Shown: positions 33,889 through 42,403, counted from the first letter of the stretch. The stretch: DNA of 64,000 nucleotides from RUG11783 sp964599695 (GCA_964599695.1 CAZRGP010000005.1:1-64000), one strand, 5' to 3'. Numbers and translations are program-made. Notes: generated by a model from the sequence alone, not told the origin.

Positions 33889-35070
33889 TCATTTGGAATA
33901 GTTGGTGAAATAGTTCTGGACCACGACGATCGGTGTTCCCTTGTCTCCGCTTCCGCTGGTCAGGTCGCAAAGGCTTCCGATCAGGTCGGTGAGCCGGCGG
34001 GGCGTGGTTCCCTCGGACGCCATGTTGCCCTTCAGGTCCGCGTCCTTGGTGGCGATGGCCTTGCGGATCGCGTCAGCCAGTTCATCGCCGGACAGATCAG
34101 AGAAATCGTTGTCCGCCAGATATTTCAGTTTCAGCTCATTCGGCACACCGATGAGTCCGTCGGTATAGCCGGGGCTGACTACGGGGTCCGCCAGCTCCCA
34201 GATCTTTCCGACCGGATCCTTGAAGGCGCCGTCGCCGTAGACCATGGCTTCCACTTTCTTGCCGGTTGCCTCGAAGAGCTTTGCGGCTACAGCGTCCGCC
34301 ACTTCCTTCGCGTTGTTCGGGAAGAGTTTCACGGTGGTCTCGGTCGCCTTGTTGGTTCCGAGCAGACCGTACTGCTCATTGTATCCGCTTCCGTTTACCG
34401 GAGCGTTGAGGATATCGCAGAGGGTGAGGACTTTCTCTCCGCCATGCTTTTTGATGCGGCGGGATGTGCGCTCACGGGTGTGGGTGTCGCAGCAGATAAC
34501 GTTCTTTGTATAGTCAAGGATCGCTTCGGGGCGGTTCGCGAGGATGATCTCAACCTCCGCTCCCTCTTCCTTCACCAGGGCCTCGTAATATTCGAGATAG
34601 TCCACACCGGTGAACGGATGCTTCACGACTCCGAAGAGCCTTCTGAAGTCCGCCAGTGTGAGGACGTCGGTGTAGGGGTCGACGCCGCTGTCATCCAGGG
34701 TGTCTTCATCGATCAGATGGTTGCCGACTTCGTCGGAAGGGTATCCGAACTGAATGACGACCTTCTTGGCGCCGCGCGCGATACCTCTCAGGCAGATCGC
34801 GAAGCGGTTTCTGGACAGGATGGGGAATACCACGCCAACCGTCTCTCCGCCAAGTTTGTTCCGTACATCCTGGCCGATATCATCGATCGTGCAGTAGTTT
34901 CCGGCTGCTCTTGCGACGACCGCCTCTGTGACGGCGACGACGTCGCGGTCCTGAAGTTCGAATCCGTCTTCTTTTGCCGCTTTCAAAACACTGTCAACAA
35001 CGATAGAAACAATATCATCCCCTTCGCGGATGATCGGGGCTCTTACGCCGCGGGAAATGGTGCCAGGCAT
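33889..35070 (-). CDS. CofE-like (coenzyme F420-0:L-glutamate ligase family) protein
   Basis: This 393-residue protein belongs to the F420-ligase (CofE) family: IREGDDIVSIVVDSVLKAAKEDG, DRDVVAVTEAVVARAAGNY near the N-terminus, SRNRFAICLRGIARGAKKVVIQFGYPSDEVGN, and VEAMVYGDGAFKDPVGKIWELADPVV. CofE enzymes add glutamates to F420-0 using GTP. No other F420 genes occur here and most Clostridia lack F420, so this long standalone form probably ligates an amino acid to another acceptor (inference). GGAGGA lies upstream of ATG 35070. Confidence 0.85.
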   Translation of the reverse strand: MPGTISRGVRAPIIREGDDIVSIVVDSVLKAAKEDGFELQDRDVVAVTEAVVARAAGNYCTIDDIGQDVRNKLGGETVGVVFPILSRNRFAICLRGIARGAKKVVIQFGYPSDEVGNHLIDEDTLDDSGVDPYTDVLTLADFRRLFGVVKHPFTGVDYLEYYEALVKEEGAEVEIILANRPEAILDYTKNVICCDTHTRERTSRRIKKHGGEKVLTLCDILNAPVNGSGYNEQYGLLGTNKATETTVKLFPNNAKEVADAVAAKLFEATGKKVEAMVYGDGAFKDPVGKIWELADPVVSPGYTDGLIGVPNELKLKYLADNDFSDLSGDELADAIRKAIATKDADLKGNMASEGTTPRRLTDLIGSLCDLTSGSGDKGTPIVVVQNYFTNYSK

Positions 35071-35227
35071 CTCTTTATTCCTCCAATATATGCGCTATAT
35101 AACTTTCATTTATTTTCACAACAGAGAAATTATAACACATTGTGAAATCCTCAAAAGATGATTTTTCCCCGCCTTTCAAAATTTTTTTGCCTTTTGTATA
35201 ATGGACAGTACCGAAGGAGATTATCCG

Positions 35228-35989
35228 ATGAAAGAATTATTAGCCAGCTTGAATCATTCCGACCTCGTCGCCAGTCTTTTTGTGATCGTGACGGGGATCA
35301 TCCTCCTGAATCTGGTGGACAAGCTCTACAGCATGTTCCTCTCCAGACTGGGTCCCGCCACCGGAGAAAAAGGCACGGCTGCCCAGGTGATCCGCGGGGT
35401 ATCCCGGGGAGTGATCCTTGCCGGGACGATCTTCTCGGTCCTCCAGATCAACGGCATCGATGTCTCGTCCATGCTCGCCGGGATCGGACTGGTCAGCGCG
35501 TTCGTCGGTCTCGCCGTGCAGGATCTGCTCAGGGACCTCATCATGGGGACGCGCATGCTCACAGACGACTTCTTCCAGGTCGGGGACGTGGTCCAGTACG
35601 GTTCCTTTGAGGGCACCGTCGTTTCATTTGATATCCGCAGCACCAAGATCCGCAGCATATCGGACGGCAGGATCCTCACGGTGTGCAACCGGAACATCTC
35701 CGAGATCTCGAAGTTCCCCAGGGAAATGGGAGTGAGCGTTTCGGTCAGTCTTCCCCTCTCCCGGGATCCCGAGGAGATCCGGGAGTCTTTCAGAAAAGCC
35801 GCGGAAAAGATCTCTCTCGAAGCCGACGTGAACAGCGTTTCCTACTCCGGGCTGACCGAGATCGTAGGCCGTATCGGAAAGTACGGTCTGTTCGTCAAGA
35901 CCTCACCGGAAAAGCGGGCCGTCTGCAAGACGAAAGCTTTCTCGATCCTGGCGGACCAGCTTCGGGAAGACGGGCTCCTGAATTTCTAG
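35228..35989 (+). CDS. MscS family mechanosensitive ion channel
   Basis: The 253-residue protein has three N-terminal membrane helices, a pore helix with GIGLVSAFVGLAVQDLLRDLIMG, and the cytoplasmic beta domain starting FFQVGDVVQYGSFEGTV, then an alpha/beta C-terminus. This is the MscS layout; the channel opens on hypo-osmotic shock. GAAGGAG seven bases before ATG 35228 fixes the start. It is monocistronic and convergent with the PD-(D/E)XK gene. Confidence 0.93.
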   Translation: MKELLASLNHSDLVASLFVIVTGIILLNLVDKLYSMFLSRLGPATGEKGTAAQVIRGVSRGVILAGTIFSVLQINGIDVSSMLAGIGLVSAFVGLAVQDLLRDLIMGTRMLTDDFFQVGDVVQYGSFEGTVVSFDIRSTKIRSISDGRILTVCNRNISEISKFPREMGVSVSVSLPLSRDPEEIRESFRKAAEKISLEADVNSVSYSGLTEIVGRIGKYGLFVKTSPEKRAVCKTKAFSILADQLREDGLLNF

Positions 35990-36099
35990 GAATCTTCTCT
36001 CCCGCACCTTTTCAACCATACTTTTTCCGCTGAAACAGCGGCGTCTCCATGATCTTCGGATCCGGCGGCGCCGCTTTTGTTGTTTCTCCGGCCAGTTCC

Positions 36100-37029
36100 T
36101 CACTCCGCTTTCTCCGAGAGGAAGACCGCCAGTTCGCGGTACATGGAACAGCAGAAGTGCCGGGTGTAGAGGTAGGGCAGTTCCTTGTTGAATTCCCTCC
36201 CCTGGAAGAGGTTTCCGTTATAGAAGAGCTGGTTGTGAAGATAGGCGAATCCACGGAGGAGACATCCTTCCCAGCCCGCTGCGGTTCCGAGGCGTTCCAC
36301 ATATCTCGCTGCCTGTTCGTCCGGGCGCTTGTCGGTGGCGTAGCTCTCCGTCCACTGCTTCTGTTCGATCACGGCTGCCCTGTCTCCTCTTCTGAGGACC
36401 ACATCGATCCTGGCGGGCAGCGCCCTGACCGGTTCCAGGGGAAACTCCAGCAGGACCTCGGTGTCTTCGGGGATAGAACATGGATTCTCCCGCTGGCGTT
36501 TGTGCCATCTCTCCAGATCTTTCCGGAACACCTGCTGCGAGTATTCCATCCGCTCCTGGAGGAGGCCGATCGTGCTGGTCCCCTCTTCCGAACCGAACAT
36601 GCGGACTCTCAGCTCTTCGGCCCGCTCGCGCACGCTGCGGCACAGCTCCTTCTGGTCTGCCATCTCATCCGGCGTCATAAGCTTGCCGGAGATGCCGACG
36701 TAGGAATCAAAAGAGTCCACGTCGGAGAGCAGCTGACTCAGATCCCGCCTCAGGGCGCCGGCGTGTTGTGCCAGATCCGAGGAGACGGCTCCGCACTGCT
36801 CCTCTGTAAGGGCGGCGTACCCTTCCGGGTCAGCGAGAAGAAAAGCAAGATCCGAGAGGGAGTTTTCCCACGCTGCGATCTGGGACGGGCTGTGCTGGCC
36901 GGTGGCCGCTGTCAGTGCCCGGATCAGTTCTCCGATCCCGTCCGGGCCGGTCTGGGTCCGGAAAGATCCGACGGATCCGAACCGGATATACCGTCCGGCC
37001 GGATTGGTCTCTTCTGTAAACAGATGCAT
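36100..37029 (-). CDS. Putative PD-(D/E)XK nuclease-fold protein, DUF2075 N-domain-like
   Basis: The 309-residue soluble protein has an uncharacterised alpha-helical N-terminal half and a C-terminal segment with a nuclease-like core: Glu195 in VLLEFPLE, Asp209 in ARIDVVL and Glu222-x-Lys224 in VIEQKQW. This matches the PD-(D/E)XK pattern and resembles the N-terminal domain of DUF2075 helicases, but no helicase motifs follow. AAAGGAAA precedes ATG 37029. It lies 31 bases behind the ClpX-like ATPase gene and is surely cotranscribed with it. Nuclease activity is inferred from four residues only. Confidence 0.6.
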   Translation of the reverse strand: MHLFTEETNPAGRYIRFGSVGSFRTQTGPDGIGELIRALTAATGQHSPSQIAAWENSLSDLAFLLADPEGYAALTEEQCGAVSSDLAQHAGALRRDLSQLLSDVDSFDSYVGISGKLMTPDEMADQKELCRSVRERAEELRVRMFGSEEGTSTIGLLQERMEYSQQVFRKDLERWHKRQRENPCSIPEDTEVLLEFPLEPVRALPARIDVVLRRGDRAAVIEQKQWTESYATDKRPDEQAARYVERLGTAAGWEGCLLRGFAYLHNQLFYNGNLFQGREFNKELPYLYTRHFCCSMYRELAVFLSEKAE

Positions 37030-37060
37030 TCGTTATATATTTCCTTTCTTATCCGATCTT

Positions 37061-38377
37061 TCAGATGCAGTAGATGCTTTCATGGGGAGATTCAAAGATC
37101 CTGTCGTCGATGGCATTGAGCACGAGGGAGCGCATATGCCGGACACCGAGGCCGGATTCGTACGCGAGGCGGGCGTATTCGCTGGCCGTGCTGTCTTCGA
37201 TCCGGATCTCGTATCCGTACACGCGCATGATATCCGGAAGAAGCGACTGTTTGAGGATCTCCTTGTAGTCATTCTGGGTGAGGGGATCCAGAAACACGGT
37301 CCTGCTGATCCTGCCCAGCAGTTCGCGCCGCATTCCCGAGGTGATCAGGTCCTTGCCGGAGACCTTTTTCAGATCATCTCCGGTCTGTTCTTCAACGGAT
37401 CCGTTCTCACTGAGGAAACCGATCCCGGCGGACTTTTTCCTGCTGCGGGACATGTTCCGCACGGTCCGCTCAAACGCTCCGAGGAGCACGAAGGAGACAT
37501 GTGAGCAGTCGACCGTCATGCCGCTTCTCAGCGATCCGTCACTGCCTTCAAAGACCACGGTGTCTCCGTCGAACATCTTCAGCAGCTGGCCCTGCAGCAG
37601 GGCGGAGAAGTCGGTCCCGCTCGCTCCTACGATGGGCTCGCAGAACACCTTGTCCGCTTCGTCCAGCACCACGATGAGCCCGTGTTTCCGGATTTCCGAC
37701 ATATCGGTCCCTTCGAAGATGTCGGTCACATGGAAGCTGCCTTTCCAGCCGTCCGCGGTAAGCCTGGAGGCGTCCGCGATCCGGATCATATCCGGGTACG
37801 CTTTGGCGAGGTGTCTCCAGATCTCGCTTTTCCCGCAGCCGGTAGGTCCGATGAACAGGGTGTTGGACCTGCCGCCGCAGACCGCGTTGTACATGATCAT
37901 GGCAGCTGCCCGCTTCGCGTCGTCCTGCCCGCGGATCCTGCGGTTCAGGTATTCGTATGTTTTCTTCGGCAGCAGTTCTTCTTTCATCTCTGCCTGATAG
38001 TCTTTTTCATCATCGCAGAGCAATGTCATCTGACCCATATCGGCGGTGGCTTCCGGAACATATACCGTCCGGTCCGAGCAGTCAGCCAGGATCTTGACCA
38101 GTCTTTCAAGGGCGGAGTTGTCGATCTTGGTGCTGCGGATCGCGCTCAGCAGCATCTCTCCTGCATTCTCGCACTCTTTCCTTTCCCAGATGTTGTGGAC
38201 GGACATCACATTGTCCGCCAGTTCCCGGTATTCTTCGTCACTCAGCGGATCGTATTCTCCTGCTCTTTTTTTGAACCGGAAATCGATCAGCGGGTCCTCG
38301 ACGGGAAAGCCTTCCCTGCCGAGCCGTACAAGTCTCAGATATTTGCGCCAAAACCGTTTTGCGTAAGCATTCGTCAT
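37061..38377 (-). CDS. ClpX-like AAA+ ATPase
   Basis: The 438-residue protein has an uncharacterised N-terminal domain (about 1-130) in place of ClpX's zinc finger, then an AAA+ module: RRIRGQDDAKRAAA, Walker A GPTGCGKSE (167-175), Walker B VVLDEAD (226-232) and a C-terminal lid. The pore-1 loop that reads GYVGED in ClpX is GWKGSF (200-205). The ClpP-docking IGF loop is not seen, so it may not feed ClpP. ATG 38377 has AAGGAAAG upstream. A structured leader with a strong promoter lies ahead. It is paired with the PD-(D/E)XK-like gene. Confidence 0.78.
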   Translation of the reverse strand: MTNAYAKRFWRKYLRLVRLGREGFPVEDPLIDFRFKKRAGEYDPLSDEEYRELADNVMSVHNIWERKECENAGEMLLSAIRSTKIDNSALERLVKILADCSDRTVYVPEATADMGQMTLLCDDEKDYQAEMKEELLPKKTYEYLNRRIRGQDDAKRAAAMIMYNAVCGGRSNTLFIGPTGCGKSEIWRHLAKAYPDMIRIADASRLTADGWKGSFHVTDIFEGTDMSEIRKHGLIVVLDEADKVFCEPIVGASGTDFSALLQGQLLKMFDGDTVVFEGSDGSLRSGMTVDCSHVSFVLLGAFERTVRNMSRSRKKSAGIGFLSENGSVEEQTGDDLKKVSGKDLITSGMRRELLGRISRTVFLDPLTQNDYKEILKQSLLPDIMRVYGYEIRIEDSTASEYARLAYESGLGVRHMRSLVLNAIDDRIFESPHESIYCI

Positions 38378-38489
38378 TATCTTTCCTTCTTTCATTTCAT
38401 TTCTGTATTCATTCGTTTTCATTCGGTCAGGCTGGTCGGTTGCCGTCCCGCACCGTTTTCAGTCGCCGTGCGTCGCTGACCGGTGAACT

Positions 38490-38668
38490 CTACGCGGCAC
38501 CGTCCCCGCGGTTTTGAGACAACAAAAAAACCATATACGTCTTTCTGCAAGGCATAGCTGTAGCGCTATTCCTCCTCCAATCATGTATATGGTCTGTGTC
38601 TGAACTTGTACGATGCGGATCGCCCTCCGCAAGTATATATTATGGGGATACCGGATTTCGTTTGTCAA
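38490..38668 (-). promoter_or_regulatory. Promoter and structured leader (attenuator or small RNA) of the AAA+ operon
   Basis: A strong promoter lies at TTGACA (38668-38663), 18 bases, CATAAT (38644-38639). The RNA would contain a GCGGA/TCCGC hairpin and then a stem ACCATATAC / GTATATGGT (38593-38585 and 38538-38530) followed by seven Ts, a terminator. The loop carries GGAGGAGG and a 21-codon reading frame (38555-38490) beginning MPCRKTYMVF. About 115 bases of RNA would be made if termination occurs. It could be an attenuator or a separate small RNA. Confidence 0.6.
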
Positions 38669-38727
38669 CACTTTTTTTGAAAAAACCGGATTTCATTCCC
38701 CCGGGATTATGGTAAGATAGTACCAAA

Positions 38728-38935
38728 CCGAATAGCTTTGCAGTTTCCAGCGCCAGGGAAGCAGGTGAGATTCCTGCACGAACGAGTCGCCGTGTTGAGC
38801 CGAGGAGAGTTCCTTTTATGCCATTGGGAAGATATTCCTGAGAAGGCGGAGCTTTTCCGCTTGAGGTTCTGAGTCGAAAGACCTTCTGGAAGCGAAGGGA
38901 AGTCACTGTGCCCGTCTCACAGGTAAGGCTTATTT
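38728..38935 (+). promoter_or_regulatory. Cobalamin riboswitch
   Basis: The 200-base leader shows cobalamin-aptamer elements in order: the AGGGAAGCAGGTGAGATTCC segment near 38754-38773, the CGCCGTG/GAGCCGAGGAG core, a GGGAAGATATTCCTGAG arm, and GAGTCGAAAGACC near 38871-38883. It ends in an 11-base hairpin region and a T-rich stretch. It precedes a DUF4430 gene and a CblT-type ECF component, both B12-linked. A TAAGAT -10 lies at about 38713. Confidence 0.8.
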
Positions 38936-39002
38936 TTTGTTGTGTGCTCATTTTCTTTCCGCCGCCGGACTGCTTATGCTGTTCTATCAATGGAGGAAAA
39001 CT

Positions 39003-39395
39003 ATGAACGCAAAAACCAAAAAACTTGTTGCCGGACTCGTGTGCCTGCTTGCTCTCGCACTGGTCCTCTATTTCGTGACACGCCCCGCCACCTCTGCCGG
39101 TCAGAAGGAGATCACCGTCACCGTGATCTTTGCGGACGGCACCGAGAAGGTCCACACTGTGAAGACCGACGGCGAATATCTGTATGACGCCGTAAAGGAT
39201 TTCGTGACCGGTGAGGAAAGCTCCTACGGTTTCTTCATCACCGGTGTAGACGGCGTGGAAGCCGACAGCACCAAAGAGGAGTGGTGGTGCATCAATGACG
39301 GCAACGGCGAGATGCTCATGACCGGCGTAAGCGAGACTCCGATCAAGGACGGCGACGCCTACCAGCTGGTGTTCACGGTCGGATATGACAGCTGA
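39003..39395 (+). CDS. DUF4430 domain surface protein, probable cobalamin-uptake component
   Basis: The 130-residue protein has an N-terminal membrane anchor or signal (residues about 7-27) and one DUF4430 domain, the transcobalamin-C-terminal-like fold: ITVTVIFADGTEKVHTVKTDGEYLYDAV, then GFFITGVDGVEAD and EEWWCIND. The WWCI motif is characteristic. Such domains probably hold cobalamin or a corrinoid outside the cell. It sits directly behind the cobalamin riboswitch and overlaps the CblT-like gene by 11 bases. GGAGG lies before ATG 39003. Confidence 0.88.
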   Translation: MNAKTKKLVAGLVCLLALALVLYFVTRPATSAGQKEITVTVIFADGTEKVHTVKTDGEYLYDAVKDFVTGEESSYGFFITGVDGVEADSTKEEWWCINDGNGEMLMTGVSETPIKDGDAYQLVFTVGYDS

Positions 39396-39909
39396 CAGGA
39401 AAAAAACCTATCATTTCACTGCCAAGCGGGCCTGCTATATCGCAGCCATGACCGCGATCCTTATCACGTGCAAAGAAGCGATCTCTTCGCTGCCGAACGT
39501 CGAACTGGTGACCCTCCTGGTCTGCCTGTTCCGGGTCCACTTCGGTGTGGATACCCTGTTCGTCATCTACATCTTTGCCGTCGTGGAAGGGCTCATCTAC
39601 GGATTTCATCCCCTGTGGTGGATCCCCTACCTTTATGTATGGACCATCCTCTGGGCTGTCTCCCATCTTCTGAAAAAAGAGGACTCCCCTCTCGCCTGGG
39701 CTGCGATGATGGGGATATACGGTCTTCTGTTCGGAGCGCTGTGCACCCTTCCCTACTTCGCTGTCGGGGACTGGGCAGGCGGTCTCGCCTACTTTCTGTC
39801 CGGCCTCAGTTTCGACCTGATACACTGCGTCGCAAACTTCTGCGTCGGACTGGTCCTCTGGAAGCCCCTGAACAACGCGCTGGATCACGTATCCAAAGGT
39901 TATTGTTAA
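39385..39909 (+). CDS. cblT: ECF transporter S component, CblT-like
   Basis: This 174-residue membrane protein has about five or six helices and matches the CblT group of ECF substrate-specific subunits: SSLPNVELVTLLVCLF, then VVEGLIYGFHPLWWIPYLYVW, LLFGALCTLPYF and a final SFDLIHCVANFCVGLVL. It should bind cobalamin or a precursor and dock with the shared ECF energising module, which is not in this window. Translation is coupled to the DUF4430 gene. A strong terminator follows. Confidence 0.88.
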   Translation: MTADRKKTYHFTAKRACYIAAMTAILITCKEAISSLPNVELVTLLVCLFRVHFGVDTLFVIYIFAVVEGLIYGFHPLWWIPYLYVWTILWAVSHLLKKEDSPLAWAAMMGIYGLLFGALCTLPYFAVGDWAGGLAYFLSGLSFDLIHCVANFCVGLVLWKPLNNALDHVSKGYC

Positions 39910-39917
39910 GCCCGGCC

Positions 39918-39950
39918 AAAAAGCCTCTGCCAAACGGCAGAGGCTTTTTT
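39918..39950 (+). terminator. Terminator after the cblT-like gene
   Basis: GCCTCTGCC / GGCAGAGGC with loop AAAC, preceded by As and followed by six Ts. It also reaches the stop of the convergent SGNH gene. Confidence 0.92.
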
Positions 39951-41047
39951 CAATAGGGCATATTTTCATGCAGGAGGATCTGTATCCCTCTCTCGACCAC
40001 TTCCATGATCACGATATCCGGATGATATTCGTCGATATATCTCTGCACGGAATAGAGATCGCTGTAATTCCGGTCGACGTCGATGACGGTCCGGAACACC
40101 TTCGGAAGATATTCCGCCATGCTGCGGTAATAGGAGTCGTGGACGACGAGAACGGTCCGCTCATCCTCCGCGTCGGATGTCCAGATACAGGCGCCTCCCG
40201 CATCCTCGCACCGCACTTCCACGTCCGGGAAAAAGTCGCGGATGACGAATTCGGTGTCGTTCGTACACCTTCCCCCGATACCCGCGAGATCGGACAGATC
40301 CCTGGGATATCCGTCTCCGGTCCCGATCTCCAGTTCCGTCAGGGCGGGAAGATTCACCCCCACAGCGTCACATACGCTGCGCGTTCCCACATAGCCTCCC
40401 AGTCTGTTCCAGTGGGTATCGTAACGGTAGTAGAGCTGATATCCGTCCTTCAGCCCCTCCAGTTCCTCCTTCGGGTAAACGAAGAGGATGTCCCTGCCAG
40501 CGAGATGCTCCGCCAGTATGTCCGCTCTGGTCATCTGCACCATGCCCTTCCTAAGATACCCGGGCAGCAGGTCGGAGCAGACCGTCTCCTTGTTGGGAGC
40601 GAGCAGGAATACAAAGGCCGTTTCCCGCTCTTCCATCCGGTCGGCGCAGGATTCCAGGTTATCGCCGATCCGGTCCATCTCCTCATCCGAGAAAGCGCTC
40701 TTTCCCATGATGTCATCGATGGGATTCTCCGCGTCATAGTTGTTGTAGAACAGCCAGCCGTCCTCCCCGATGACCACCCTCGGATTCGGTGTGGAGTCGA
40801 ACAGCGAAAGGAACAGTTCCGAATGGAGGGCAACCATCTGGTTCTTGTACGGAAGATGGTCGTTGAACCACTCCGTCACCCCGTCAAAGAACGCGAAACC
40901 GGAGCCGATATCCGGGAACTCCGCCAGCGTTCGGTTCTCATGGTTCCCGGTATCCAGATGGCTGTACAGGAAGGGATACGCCAGGACCGGAACGATCAGA
41001 ACGGCAACGAACAGCAGGATCAGTATTCTGTCTTTTCTCACGATCAT
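39950..41047 (-). CDS. AlgX/AlgJ-like SGNH acetyltransferase
   Basis: The 365-residue extracytoplasmic protein has one N-terminal membrane helix and the AlgX/AlgJ pattern: HENRTLAEFPDI near residue 36, GEDGWLFYNN, the catalytic Asp-His in YRYDTHWNRLG (about residue 210), and the nucleophile Ser in VVHDSYYR. Such proteins take acetyl groups from the MBOAT partner and put them on an exopolysaccharide. The MBOAT gene lies nine bases upstream. GGGGGA precedes ATG 41047. Confidence 0.88.
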   Translation of the reverse strand: MIVRKDRILILLFVAVLIVPVLAYPFLYSHLDTGNHENRTLAEFPDIGSGFAFFDGVTEWFNDHLPYKNQMVALHSELFLSLFDSTPNPRVVIGEDGWLFYNNYDAENPIDDIMGKSAFSDEEMDRIGDNLESCADRMEERETAFVFLLAPNKETVCSDLLPGYLRKGMVQMTRADILAEHLAGRDILFVYPKEELEGLKDGYQLYYRYDTHWNRLGGYVGTRSVCDAVGVNLPALTELEIGTGDGYPRDLSDLAGIGGRCTNDTEFVIRDFFPDVEVRCEDAGGACIWTSDAEDERTVLVVHDSYYRSMAEYLPKVFRTVIDVDRNYSDLYSVQRYIDEYHPDIVIMEVVERGIQILLHENMPY

Positions 41048-41056
41048 ATCCCCCTT

Positions 41057-42388
41057 TCAGAACTGGAAATAGATAAAGGAGGTATAGCTCCCGCTCGCCA
41101 CGAACAGAATCGCCACCAGGAAGATCAGGATCAGACCCGCGGTCTCCGCGGCCCGGACCCACTTTCTCTCGGAAGAGAAGAACCGGGACACTGCCCCGGG
41201 GAAACGGGGGAACGCGAACAGGACACCTATGAGGAAGATCGCCCAGGTGCCGGGTCCTGCGAACATCCGGATCGGAAGGGCATCCCCCGCCCGGTATACG
41301 AACATGGATACGAGCATCTGCAGGGCACGGGTAAGGCTCCCCGCGCGGAAGAACACCCACCCGATCAGCACCACGAACAGGGTGTAAACATGGCGGATCC
41401 AGGCAGGAAGCTTCTCCAGGTATTTTTTCAGGAATATCCTCTCCAGGATCACGAAGGCTCCGTTCCAGATCCCCCAGGCCAGGTAACACAGTCCCGACCC
41501 GTGCCAGATCCCTGTCACGAGGTACACCGCTCCCAGATTGAGACATGTCCGGACCAGACCTTTTCTGTTTCCTCCGAGGGGGATGTAGATATAATCCCGG
41601 AACCAGCGGGAAAGGGTCATGTGCCATCTGCGCCAGAAATCGGTCATGCTCCCTGAGGCATAGGGATAGTCAAAGTTCTCCGGCAGCGCATAGCCGAAGA
41701 TCGCCCCCAGCCCCACTGCCATGTCGGTGTATCCGGAAAAATCGTAATAGATCTGTATCGCGTAAAGGAGGACCGCCGCCCACATATACAGGGTGGGCGC
41801 CGTAGCGATGTCCATGAGGAACAGGCCGCTCACCGCCGGAGCCAGCTGATCCGATATGACCGCCTTCTTGGCAAATCCCAGGATGAACCTCCGCACACCA
41901 TACGCCGTCCTCTCCTCGCTGGGCCCCGTACCGGCTTCCCCGCAGAAGTCCGCGTACCGCACCAGCGGACCGGACGTCACCTTCGGGAAGAAGGAGAAAT
42001 AGAGCGCCGCGGACGCAAGTTCCCTGTCCTCCGCCTCTCCCTTGTAGCAGTCCGCAAGATACGAGACGCCCAGGAAGGTGTAAAAGGACAGACCGGACGG
42101 CATGGGACCGGCTCCCGGGAAATACTTGTAATAACAGAGAAGACCGGCATCCAGCAGAAGTCCCGCCGCAAGCAGCCCCTTTCTTCCGCGGACATGCCGT
42201 CCAAGGACCCAGTTCACAAGGATAAAAAGGCAGAACAAAGGAAAGGCCTTTGCGTCGCTCCAGCAGTAAAACAGGAGGCTCGAACACAAAAGCCAGCATT
42301 TCTTCCACTTTTCCGAAGGGATGATCCAGAACACCAGGAGGACGGCCGGAAGGAACATCCACAGGAAGACCATAGAGGAAAATGCCAT
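41057..42388 (-). CDS. MBOAT family O-acyltransferase (AlgI-like)
   Basis: The 443-residue membrane protein carries the AlgI-type motifs FFPKVTSGPLVRY, IYYDFSGYTDMAVGLG, DFWRRWHMTLSRWFRDYIYIPLGG and the catalytic His in GIWHGSG. It should transfer acetyl groups across the membrane for O-acetylation of a surface polysaccharide, together with the SGNH protein encoded next. Sequence similarity to the first MBOAT (23052-24512) is limited to motifs, so the two modules probably act on different polymers. AAGGA precedes ATG 42388. Confidence 0.93.
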   Translation of the reverse strand: MAFSSMVFLWMFLPAVLLVFWIIPSEKWKKCWLLCSSLLFYCWSDAKAFPLFCLFILVNWVLGRHVRGRKGLLAAGLLLDAGLLCYYKYFPGAGPMPSGLSFYTFLGVSYLADCYKGEAEDRELASAALYFSFFPKVTSGPLVRYADFCGEAGTGPSEERTAYGVRRFILGFAKKAVISDQLAPAVSGLFLMDIATAPTLYMWAAVLLYAIQIYYDFSGYTDMAVGLGAIFGYALPENFDYPYASGSMTDFWRRWHMTLSRWFRDYIYIPLGGNRKGLVRTCLNLGAVYLVTGIWHGSGLCYLAWGIWNGAFVILERIFLKKYLEKLPAWIRHVYTLFVVLIGWVFFRAGSLTRALQMLVSMFVYRAGDALPIRMFAGPGTWAIFLIGVLFAFPRFPGAVSRFFSSERKWVRAAETAGLILIFLVAILFVASGSYTSFIYFQF

Positions 42389-42403
42389 ATCCCGATCCTT
42401 TCC

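Noticed and set aside
36100..38377. A known named defence system
   Set aside because: The pair does not match any system I can name from motifs alone; reported only as an unassigned ATPase-nuclease-like pair.
38461..38520. REP-like element around the CCGCGGGGACGGTGCC sequence before the AAA+ gene
   Set aside because: The phrase resembles repeats seen in other Clostridia, but only one copy occurs here and no tyrosine-transposase gene is nearby.
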